NCBI GenBank assembly: GCA_017302195.1
Contig: JAFLEG010000281.1
Location: forward strand, 1 to 6,246
Direction: 5' to 3'
Source of the DNA: Verrucomicrobiota bacterium
GTDB taxonomy: Bacteria > Verrucomicrobiota > Verrucomicrobiia > Limisphaerales > UBA9464
DNA length: 6,246 nt
The notes beneath the pieces are model-generated. The model was given only the letters and a program-made list of their open reading frames with translations. It was not told where the DNA came from and did not search any database. This document shows, piece after piece, positions 1-5,803 of this stretch. How positions within the stretch are numbered: position 1 is the stretch's first letter; each line of letters begins with the position of its first letter. The position numbers were made by a program, and so were the translations under genes.

Positions 1-34
1 GGAGCACCGGGGAGGGAGGAATGTTCCAGGGGGT

Positions 35-1408
35 TCATGGGGCTTCGGAAGCGGGTTTCACCGGCCGATCCAGGCCGGCCAGTCGCTGGCTCAACGCGTC
101 ATAAATGGCGGGCGTCCCGGTCCAACCGGTGGTCAGGAGCGCCACGAATCCCGCAGCGAGCATCGGCAGGAGGAGCGTGGTGTTCCCGGTCAATTCGGTG
201 ACCAGCACCAGGGCGGTGACCGGCGCCCGCACAACGCCTGCGAAGAGGGCGGCCATGCCCACCAGCGCGTAGGCGGACATCGGGGTCTGCAGGTCGGGGT
301 GAAGCCAGCGCAATCCGGTGCCCACCAGCAGTCCGGTCAGGGCGCCGAGAGTCAGCATCGGGGCAAACAGGCCGCCGGGGGTGCCGGCGCCATACGACAC
401 CATGCTCAGCAGGAACCGGAGCCCCAGCAGCAGCGGGAGCCCGGTGAGGGCCAGGCCGGATCCGAGGGCGGCCTGGGTCAGCGGGTCCCCGCCTCCGATC
501 CAGCCGGGCGCCCACCAACCCACCGCCCCGACGCCGGCGCCCACCAGTCCCGCCCGCAGCTCCACCGGAAGCCCCTGCAGCCGGTCGGCGAGATCCAGCG
601 CCGCCAGCAGGATCCGGTGGTAGGCGGTGGCCAGCATTCCGCAGCAAAGCCCGAGCATCAGGAACCCCAGTCCGCCGTTCACCCCGGAAAACGGGATCGG
701 CGGCACGTCGAAATCCGGCGCCTGCCCCAGGAAGACCCGCGCCACCGCGATCGCCCCGCCGGAGGCTCCCAGCGCCGCCACCGCCACCCGCGGATCATAG
801 CGCCGGACCAGTTCCTCCAGCACCAGCACCGCACCCGCGATCGGCGCGTTGAATGCGGTGGCCAGTCCGGCCCCGCCTCCGGCGGCAATCACCGCGATGG
901 CATCGGACCGGTGGAGCCGGCACCAGCGTCCCCACAGCCCCCCCAGGCTGGCGCCCATCTGCACGCTCGGCCCCTCGCGTCCCAGCGCCAAGCCGCTCCC
1001 GATGGCCAGCCAGCCGCCGAAGAACTTCACCGGCAAAATCGCCGGCGGCGGCAAGGGCTGCGCGCCGGCCAGCACCGCCTCCACCTGGGGAATGCCGCTC
1101 CCGCCGGCACTCGGGGAGTAACGGCGGACCAGGTGCGCGGCCAGCGCCGCGGCGACTGCAACGCCCAACATCGCCGACAGCAGTCCCAGGGCGCCGTGCG
1201 TGCCCAGCAGCGCCAGGACGGTCGTGCGCCAGACCTCGGTCTCTTCCAGCAGCCGGCGAAATCCCGCGACCAGGAGTCCGGTGCAGACGCCAACCGCCAC
1301 CGACGCCGCGGCAAGGCGCGTCCATCCCGCGGGGGGTTCCCCGGACTCCTCCGCCCCCCGGTCGGGCGAACCTCCGGGTGAGCCGCGGTCGTGTGGAATC
1401 ACCGCCAT
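35..1408 (-). CDS. CLC-family chloride/proton antiporter (ClcA-like)
   Basis: Inner-membrane CLC protein of 457 residues that should exchange chloride for protons. All family signatures are visible (numbering from ATG 1408): GSGIP at 103-107 with the chloride-binding Ser104, GREGP at 143-147 with gating Glu145, the pair Glu198-Glu199 after AFNAPIAG, GGLFAP at 345-350 with Phe348, and Tyr436 near the C-terminus. Glu199 matches the internal proton-transfer glutamate (E203) of E. coli ClcA, so an antiporter is more likely than a channel. GREGP rather than GREGT argues against the fluoride-exporting branch. Most of the length is hydrophobic helices, and there is no C-terminal CBS domain, as in E. 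coli ClcA. The frame is open four codons further to a TTG at 1420; I prefer the ATG, although neither start has a clear Shine-Dalgarno. The gene lies about 150 bp downstream of the patatin gene on the same strand, so it may have its own promoter. Family assignment is very secure; the physiological role (acid resistance or ion balance) is inferred. Confidence 0.96.
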   Translation of the reverse strand: MAVIPHDRGSPGGSPDRGAEESGEPPAGWTRLAAASVAVGVCTGLLVAGFRRLLEETEVWRTTVLALLGTHGALGLLSAMLGVAVAAALAAHLVRRYSPSAGGSGIPQVEAVLAGAQPLPPPAILPVKFFGGWLAIGSGLALGREGPSVQMGASLGGLWGRWCRLHRSDAIAVIAAGGGAGLATAFNAPIAGAVLVLEELVRRYDPRVAVAALGASGGAIAVARVFLGQAPDFDVPPIPFSGVNGGLGFLMLGLCCGMLATAYHRILLAALDLADRLQGLPVELRAGLVGAGVGAVGWWAPGWIGGGDPLTQAALGSGLALTGLPLLLGLRFLLSMVSYGAGTPGGLFAPMLTLGALTGLLVGTGLRWLHPDLQTPMSAYALVGMAALFAGVVRAPVTALVLVTELTGNTTLLLPMLAAGFVALLTTGWTGTPAIYDALSQRLAGLDRPVKPASEAP

Positions 1409-1467
1409 ATCAGCATCCAATGACGCGCGCGGCTCGGCAGGAGCCCCGCCGGGGGGAAAGGATCAAC

Positions 1468-1488
1468 GATGCAGGATGCGGGATGACG
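1468..1488. repeat. three imperfect 7-bp tandem units (GATGCRG-like)
   Basis: The intergenic stretch between the CLC and patatin genes contains GATGCAG, GATGCGG and GATGACG in direct succession. The core GATG recurs every 7 bases. The array is short and imperfect. It could be the remnant of a dispersed intergenic repeat or chance. The rest of 1409-1559 shows no terminator with a U-tract and no promoter I would defend. Confidence 0.4.
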
Positions 1489-1559
1489 TGAGAGCCTCCG
1501 CACCGTGTTCGCGGTGGCACGCAGCACCCGGCAGGAGACTCGCCCGACCCCGCGCCTCT

Positions 1560-2945
1560 TCATGGGATCCGTTTCCCGGAAGGCTGGGCGTAGTCCTGAA
1601 GCAGCCGCTGGAAGTCCGGCGACTCCTTCAACAGGCGGCCCCCCACCTCGCGCAACCGGTCCACGGCGTCGTTGGAGAGAAAGAACGAGGTCGGCACGTT
1701 GAGAAAGTAGTCGCGCTCCGAGGCCTCCTTCAGGCTGTCGAAACTCAAGGTGATCGGGAAAAACTGGAGGGATCCCTTCTCGGCATCGGGCAGCTTCTTC
1801 TGCAGGAGTTCCACCATCATGCCCATCATGGCCACGGTGTCCTTGGAATACCGGTCCATGGTGATGCTGGGCGCCGCCAATGCCATGGACACCATGCCGG
1901 GAGGCGACTCCCGGCGGTCCCAGTGGTTGGTCGGCGACGAACGGGCATTGACCGAGAGGAGCACGACCCGCCGGAGGGATTCAAAGCGGAGGCCCTGACG
2001 GCTTGAGGGCACCGCCGCCATGTAGGCCAGCCCCTCCAGCAGCGGGCGCAATCCAAGATTGTCGGTGACGCCCCCGTCCACCAGATGGAGAAAGGGCCGC
2101 TCGGCACCGTTCCGCAGAATGGCGAGTTCCCTGCCGCGCTGCAGCAGCGCCATGCCCTCGCCGGTCAGGGTGTCCGCTCGGGCCCACTCGGGCGGCTCAT
2201 AACCGCAGGTGCCCGCATAGTTCTTCAGCGTGACCGGCGACAGCGCCACCGGCACCGCGGAGGAGGCGGCGACCGCCCGGGAAAGCGGATACGAGCCGAG
2301 GTCCGAGCACAGGTTGTTGAAGACATCCTGCGTGAACCAGAACTGGATGCCGGTGGCGACCTCGGTCGCATTCAACATGACGAACGGACGATGACGGTTG
2401 GTCAGGTCCCCGAAGGTCGCATTGTGGAAGAGGATCTCATCGTAGTAACGCGCGGCGAGATCGGAGCGACCAAACCAGGGAGAGGCCAGCCGTGGCCAGT
2501 TCCAGGGCATCAGCACCTTCCCCACCAGCTTGCCCTGCACATCCCGCTTCAGGAAATTGGTCTCGAAGGAATCAAACAGGGAGTCGCCGTAGAGGGCGTA
2601 GGCGGCGGCCGTCACGCTGCCACCGGATACCGAGGAGATGACGTTGATGTCCTCGATCATGCGGCGCTCGGGAGCGCTTCCCGGCACCGGCGTCCGGCGC
2701 AACTCCTCCAGCACGCCATACGCCATGGCGGCGGCCCGGGTTCCCCCGCCGGAGAAGGCCACCAGAAACAGCGTCTCACCCCGGTTCACGGATTCGGGGA
2801 CCCGGCTGGCAAAGGTATAGCCGGAAGCAGTGGTCGGCGCATCGTCCTTGGGCGCATTCAACGGGGCATGCAGGCATCCCGAGACCAGAGCGACGCCCGG
2901 AATCAGGCCCAGGAGGGCGCGGGAGAACAGGGACCGGCGGCTCAT
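1560..2945 (-). CDS. patatin-like phospholipase, predicted lipoprotein
   Basis: A 461-residue serine acyl hydrolase of the patatin family, expected to cleave acyl esters of phospholipids or related lipids with a Ser-Asp dyad. The N-terminus is a lipoprotein signal: Arg-rich start, hydrophobic stretch from about residue 10 to 20, then LVSGC with the lipid-modified cysteine at 24, so the enzyme should be anchored facing the periplasm. The oxyanion loop GGGTR is at 66-70. The nucleophile elbow is SVSGG at 105-109 with Ser107. The aspartate is Asp290 in DGG (290-292). The first glycine of the usual GxSxG is a serine here. The frame stays open upstream to 3350, but the signal peptide fixes the start at ATG 2945. 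That start overlaps the stop of the DUF4239 gene by four bases (ATGA), pointing to translational coupling; no Shine-Dalgarno is visible. The region after about residue 340 has no motif I recognise. Family is secure; the substrate is unknown. Confidence 0.93.
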   Translation of the reverse strand: MSRRSLFSRALLGLIPGVALVSGCLHAPLNAPKDDAPTTASGYTFASRVPESVNRGETLFLVAFSGGGTRAAAMAYGVLEELRRTPVPGSAPERRMIEDINVISSVSGGSVTAAAYALYGDSLFDSFETNFLKRDVQGKLVGKVLMPWNWPRLASPWFGRSDLAARYYDEILFHNATFGDLTNRHRPFVMLNATEVATGIQFWFTQDVFNNLCSDLGSYPLSRAVAASSAVPVALSPVTLKNYAGTCGYEPPEWARADTLTGEGMALLQRGRELAILRNGAERPFLHLVDGGVTDNLGLRPLLEGLAYMAAVPSSRQGLRFESLRRVVLLSVNARSSPTNHWDRRESPPGMVSMALAAPSITMDRYSKDTVAMMGMMVELLQKKLPDAEKGSLQFFPITLSFDSLKEASERDYFLNVPTSFFLSNDAVDRLREVGGRLLKESPDFQRLLQDYAQPSGKRIP

Positions 2946-3688
2946 GGGCGGATGGCGATCAAGGCGTTGGCCAGTGGCGCGCTGGAGACATGCACCAGTC
3001 CCGAGAAGGGGCGGTCCATTTCCAGGATCAGGTAAATGGCGCCGGTGACCGCGAACGCCGCGACCACCTGCGCCAGGAATGCCGTGGCGTTGCGGGGCGC
3101 CACCAGGCTGAAGCTGAACAGGATGATCACCAGCCACACCACGACCATGACCAGCAGCGGCCGGGAAATCGAGGCCACCGACTGGGCATGCAGCAGCGTG
3201 CGACGCTGGGCCAGGTCCACTGCCAACTGGACCGCCTGGGCCTTCAGGGCGCGCTGGACCTCGTCCCGCGGCGCCAGCCCCTGGATCGCGCCATACAGCG
3301 CATCGCCGGTATGGACATCCGGAGGAGCCGCCCCCTCCCTCTCCGACCACATCTCGCCGATGGCGCTTTCGATCGCGCCGTGGAAACGGATCCTCAGCTC
3401 CTGGGATTCGGGACCATAGATCCGCAGCACCCGGTCCAGGAACTGCACATTCGCCCCCATCTGGATCACCTGGCTGCGCACGGAATCATAGGAGCTCTTG
3501 GCGGAACTGACCAGCAGCCCGAGCAGCAGCGCCGACATGGTCGCCACCATCCCCATGGCCAGCTTCACGGCGTCCTTGGTTTCGGAGTCCCGGTGGCTGT
3601 CGGGCAGCCGCCGGCGCAGGCGGGATCCGAGGAAGATCGCCGCCAGCAGTGCCGACAGGACCACGAAGGAGGTGGCAACGGAGTTCAA
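2942..3688 (-). CDS. DUF4239 (bestrophin-like) integral membrane protein
   Basis: Membrane protein of about 248 residues. Two N-terminal helices lie near residues 4-21 and 44-63 (numbering from TTG 3688), followed by a soluble stretch of about 110 residues and two C-terminal helices near 174-195 and 201-223. The segments AMGMVATMSALLLGLLVSSA, LDRVLRIYGPES (84-95) and EMDRPFSGLVHVSSAPL (223-239) match what I know of the DUF4239 family, also labelled bestrophin-like domain. Its biochemical function is not established. The start is uncertain. The frame is open to GTG 3790, but the extra 34 residues show weaker third-position G+C and would precede the first helix with an unusual tail. Starting at TTG 3688 gives the normal family length; no Shine-Dalgarno supports either. 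The TGA stop overlaps the ATG of the patatin lipoprotein gene, so the two products are probably made together and may work together in the envelope. Confidence 0.85.
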   Translation of the reverse strand: MNSVATSFVVLSALLAAIFLGSRLRRRLPDSHRDSETKDAVKLAMGMVATMSALLLGLLVSSAKSSYDSVRSQVIQMGANVQFLDRVLRIYGPESQELRIRFHGAIESAIGEMWSEREGAAPPDVHTGDALYGAIQGLAPRDEVQRALKAQAVQLAVDLAQRRTLLHAQSVASISRPLLVMVVVWLVIILFSFSLVAPRNATAFLAQVVAAFAVTGAIYLILEMDRPFSGLVHVSSAPLANALIAIRP

Positions 3689-3888
3689 TGGCCGAAACTT
3701 GAGCCCCGGGGCAACAGGCTCTGAACGCCGTTTGCTGCCGGTGCACTGGTTCCCGGCATCCTCCACGAAGGAGGCCGCCGCAGCAATCACCGACCGGGTG
3801 GGGCCCCGCGCGAGGGCGCATCTCCTGGGGGATCAAGCGCCACCAGGATCCCGGGCGGAATGGATCTGTGCCGTGGGACAGGGACCAT

Positions 3889-4932
3889 TCAGCGGCACGC
3901 CCGCTCGAACTGGCGCTCCCACGGCCTGCGGAACGGCAGCTTCAAAATGCTGCTCCACAGGATCCGGCGAACCTCGTGGCGCGGCACCTTGATCCGATGG
4001 GACACGTCCAGCACGGGGCCGTCGCGCAGGAGCGCCAGGGTCCGAGCTCCCAGCAGCACCGGCCAGGCGCAGGCCAGCCGGAGGCGGTATTGGGATCGCG
4101 GCAGGGTGTTGGTATAGCGCCATCCGGCTTCCAGATGCTCCATCGCACGCTTCCAGGTGGCGAGATACAGCGGACGCAGCCGCGACCCGGAGGCGGGATC
4201 CTGCAGGGCCTCCGGGGTCAGGCCCAGTGCCGCCAATCCCTGCCTCGGGAGGTAGCAGCGCCCCGATTGCAGGTCTTTCGGCACATCGCGGAGGATGTTC
4301 ACCAGTTGGAGGCCGCGTCCAAACCGGATGCCCTCGGCGAGAAATGCCCCGTCGTCGAGCGACGCCTCCGGGAAGCAATGCCGTCGCGTCAGGCGGGTCC
4401 AGAATTCACCGACACAGCCCGCGACGCGGTAGGTGTAGTCCTCCAGCTCCGCATCCGATTCCAGGGCCCGGATGCCCTGGGCCGGTCCGCCAAATCGCTG
4501 CAGATCCAGCACCTGCCCCCCGGTGATCGTTTCGAGAACCTTTCGGACCTCCAGACGATCCTCCGGGGCGAGGACGTCCAGCAGTCCGAGGGCCGGCTCC
4601 ACCCGGAGCAGCAAACGTCGTTCGGCGTCGGAGGACGCACCGGACTGCGCCTCGGCAAGTCGCGAGAAATCGCAGGGAGCCGTCCTCAACCCCAGGATGC
4701 GATCCCGGAGCACGGCAAGGGCCTCCAGTCGCTCCGCCACCGGGACCAGTCCGGTATCCGCCACGGTGTCCGTGGCCCGGGCCAGCAGGTAGGCGAGCCC
4801 GATCGGCTCCCGGACCCGTGCCGGCAGGATGCGCAGGGTCAGGTAAAAGGAGCGCGAGGTGTCGCGCAGCAGGTCGCGGAGTTCCCCCTGCCTGGACAGG
4901 GTCCCGGTCTGCGTGTCAGTTGGTGTCGTCAA
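3889..4932 (-). CDS. squalene/phytoene synthase family protein
   Basis: All-helical prenyl-diphosphate head-to-head condensing enzyme of about 347 residues. It should join two farnesyl (or geranylgeranyl) diphosphates on the way to squalene, hopanoids or carotenoids. Numbered from TTG 4932, the substrate-entry motif SRSF is at 26-29, the first Asp-rich motif DTVAD at 55-59, and the second, NILRDVPKD, at 212-220 followed by GRCYLP. These aspartates bind the diphosphate through magnesium. YTYRVAGCVG at 166-175 is the conserved central helix. Length and motif spacing fit a full enzyme. The frame is open upstream to TTG 4971, but the added residues are a Gly/Ala/Trp-rich run translated from a CCCAG repeat, so I prefer TTG 4932; neither site has a good ribosome-binding sequence. 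The bacterial-style second motif resembles HpnD or CrtB more than eukaryotic squalene synthase. No other hopanoid or carotenoid gene lies in the window, so the exact product is left open. Confidence 0.93.
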   Translation of the reverse strand: MTTPTDTQTGTLSRQGELRDLLRDTSRSFYLTLRILPARVREPIGLAYLLARATDTVADTGLVPVAERLEALAVLRDRILGLRTAPCDFSRLAEAQSGASSDAERRLLLRVEPALGLLDVLAPEDRLEVRKVLETITGGQVLDLQRFGGPAQGIRALESDAELEDYTYRVAGCVGEFWTRLTRRHCFPEASLDDGAFLAEGIRFGRGLQLVNILRDVPKDLQSGRCYLPRQGLAALGLTPEALQDPASGSRLRPLYLATWKRAMEHLEAGWRYTNTLPRSQYRLRLACAWPVLLGARTLALLRDGPVLDVSHRIKVPRHEVRRILWSSILKLPFRRPWERQFERACR

Positions 4933-4939
4933 CGCGCCG

Positions 4940-4960
4940 CCCAGCCCAGCCCAGCCAGCC
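4940..4960. repeat. short CCCAG tandem repeat at the synthase start
   Basis: Three exact CCCAG units (4940-4954) are followed by a degenerate fourth (CCAGCC). They lie between the two candidate start codons (4932 and 4971) of the squalene/phytoene synthase gene. On the minus strand they read CTGGG repeats. Being a 5-base unit, copy-number change would shift the frame only if translation began at 4971. Three copies are few enough to be chance in G+C-rich DNA. Confidence 0.45.
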
Positions 4961-5001
4961 CCGGGGCGCAAGCCCGCCGCGTGTGGTTCGGCATGCGGCC
5001 C

Positions 5002-5166
5002 TCAGGCGTCCGTACCTGCCCCCCCGGCTGCCAGAGCACTTTGTGAGCCCCGGATGAACCTCGCGCTGGCAATCCGCCCACCCTGCACTTCGTCGATCGC
5101 CACCGACTCGGCGGTCGCCGGCTCTTCGGGGAACGTCCGGGCAACGGCCTCATGATCCGCCTGGGC
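5002..5166 (-). pseudogene. possible gene remnant or unrecognised small coding strip
   Basis: A minus-strand frame ending in TGA at 5002-5004 reads like protein over its last 54 codons (for example TFPEEPATAESVAIDEVQGG). Hand counting of 33 codons over 5054-5152 gives G+C of 23, 18 and 27 at positions 1, 2 and 3, the order expected of a real gene in this genome. On the plus strand the same bases would give 18, 23, 27, which is less natural. No ATG, GTG or TTG start occurs in frame between the strip and the sigma gene; the frame simply runs on antisense through the sigma gene. It may therefore be the decayed end of a lost gene upstream of the synthase, or chance. I do not recognise the peptide. 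Confidence 0.22.
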
Positions 5167-5227
5167 AGCAAAGATTGCTGAAACCGGGCGGCGTGGCCCA
5201 GGGTGCTCCCGGCACGAGTTTGACGGT

Positions 5228-5238
5228 CCGGTGACCGG
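5228..5238. promoter_or_regulatory. 11-bp palindrome (CCGGTGACCGG) before the sigma start
   Basis: A perfect inverted repeat of 5+1+5 bases ends six bases before ATG 5245, where a Shine-Dalgarno would normally sit; none is seen. An overlapping second inverted repeat GGTC-CGGT-GACC covers 5225-5236. It could be an operator or a small hairpin limiting translation of the sigma factor. In such G+C-rich sequence chance is also a fair explanation. Confidence 0.25.
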
Positions 5239-5244
5239 CCATTG

Positions 5245-5790
5245 ATGAGCGATCCAGTCCAGTTCGAGGCGTTTGTCCGCGCCTATCAGGACATGGTCTT
5301 CAGCACCGCCATGCGTCTCCTCGGCAACGATGCCGAGGCGCAGGACATCGCCCAGGAGGCGTTTCTCCGGGCCTGGAACCACTTTGCCGACCTGTCGGGC
5401 AGCCCGACGGCCGGCGGGTGGCTCAAGACGGTCACCCGCAATCTGTGCCTCAACCACCTGCAGCGTCACCGGGCCCGCTGGAAGGTGTTCAGCGACCTCA
5501 CCCGCGAGGACGACGAGGGCTCGGAACGCGAACTGGAGATTGCCGCGCCGGACACCCTGGAGGACACGCTGCTGACCGCCGACCAGCGTGAACTGGTGGA
5601 ACGGTCCCTGGCCCGGCTGCCGGACGACCAGCGGGTGTCGCTCCTCCTCTACCATTTTGAGGACATGGACTATGCGGAAATCGCCACGCATCTCAAAGTG
5701 TCGCTCGGGAAGGTCAAGACGGACATCTTCCGCGCCCGCGAAACCCTGCGCAAAAGACTGCAACCGGCCCGCGAATCCGTGGGTGTTTGA
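5245..5790 (+). CDS. ECF-type RNA polymerase sigma factor (sigma-70 family)
   Basis: A 181-residue alternative sigma factor that would direct RNA polymerase to a specific promoter set. Region 2 spans about residues 10-76, with the core-binding and -10 recognition helices around DAEAQDIAQEAFLRAW (29-44) and GGWLKTVTRNLCLNHLQRHR (57-76). Region 4 spans about 114-171, with ARLPDDQR (123-130) and the helix-turn-helix DYAEIATHLKVSLGKVKTDI (142-161), followed by FRARETLRKRL. Regions 1 and 3 are absent, as expected of the ECF (group 4) class, and the length is typical. The acidic linker at about 85-112 joins the two domains. ATG 5245 is chosen over the TTG immediately before it; there is no clear Shine-Dalgarno. 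The next gene begins 13 bp after the stop and is probably in the same operon, as is usual for a sigma factor and its controlling membrane protein. I see no ECF-type promoter upstream that would show autoregulation. Confidence 0.95.
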   Translation: MSDPVQFEAFVRAYQDMVFSTAMRLLGNDAEAQDIAQEAFLRAWNHFADLSGSPTAGGWLKTVTRNLCLNHLQRHRARWKVFSDLTREDDEGSERELEIAAPDTLEDTLLTADQRELVERSLARLPDDQRVSLLLYHFEDMDYAEIATHLKVSLGKVKTDIFRARETLRKRLQPARESVGV

Positions 5791-5794
5791 AGGA
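5790..5794 (+). promoter_or_regulatory. Shine-Dalgarno AAGGA for the membrane protein gene
   Basis: AAGGA begins on the last base of the sigma factor stop codon and sits nine bases before ATG 5804. It is the clearest ribosome-binding site in the window and settles the start of the downstream gene. Confidence 0.7.
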
Positions 5795-5803
5795 CAACGC
5801 CGT

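Larger units (their letters stand above)
4933..5244. other. intergenic region between divergent synthase and sigma genes
   Basis: About 310 bp separating the minus-strand synthase block from the plus-strand sigma factor. It must hold the start signals for both directions, yet I find no convincing -35/-10 pair on either strand. Contents I can point to: the CCCAG repeat at the left end, a minus-strand strip with coding-like base composition ending at a TGA at 5002, and a small palindrome just before the sigma start codon. No tRNA, riboswitch or terminator hairpin with a T-run was seen. Confidence 0.6.

Noticed and set aside
299..1381. Long plus-strand open frame opposite the CLC gene
   Set aside because: Product is low-complexity, rich in Gln, His, Arg and Gly with no membrane or domain pattern. 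It is an antisense shadow kept open by high third-position G+C of the CLC gene.
1502..1517. CACCG-TGTTCG-CGGTG hairpin between patatin and CLC genes
   Set aside because: Five-base stem without a T-tract; expected by chance in this base composition.
2085..3035. Plus-strand open frame of 316 codons opposite the patatin gene
   Set aside because: Antisense shadow: the opposite strand encodes a motif-complete patatin, and this frame shows no recognisable domain.
2946..3350. Upstream extension of the patatin frame
   Set aside because: It lies inside the DUF4239 gene and would bury the lipoprotein signal peptide that clearly begins at ATG 2945.
3829..3852. GGGATC / GATCCC hairpin in the gap after the synthase gene
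   Set aside because: Only a 6-bp stem with a 12-base loop and no T-run on the transcribed side, so not a supportable terminator.
3868..5046. Plus-strand open frame of 392 codons opposite the synthase
   Set aside because: Gln/Arg/Gly-rich translation without domains; the true gene is the synthase on the minus strand.
5130..5156. Possible ECF-type promoter (GGAAC, 16-base spacer, CATGAT) before the sigma gene
   Set aside because: Only the -35-like GGAAC fits; the -10 element does not resemble known ECF consensus sequences.
5220..5248. TTGACG followed 17 bases later by TGATGA
   Set aside because: The -35-like hexamer is good but the supposed -10 matches the consensus poorly and falls on the sigma start codon.
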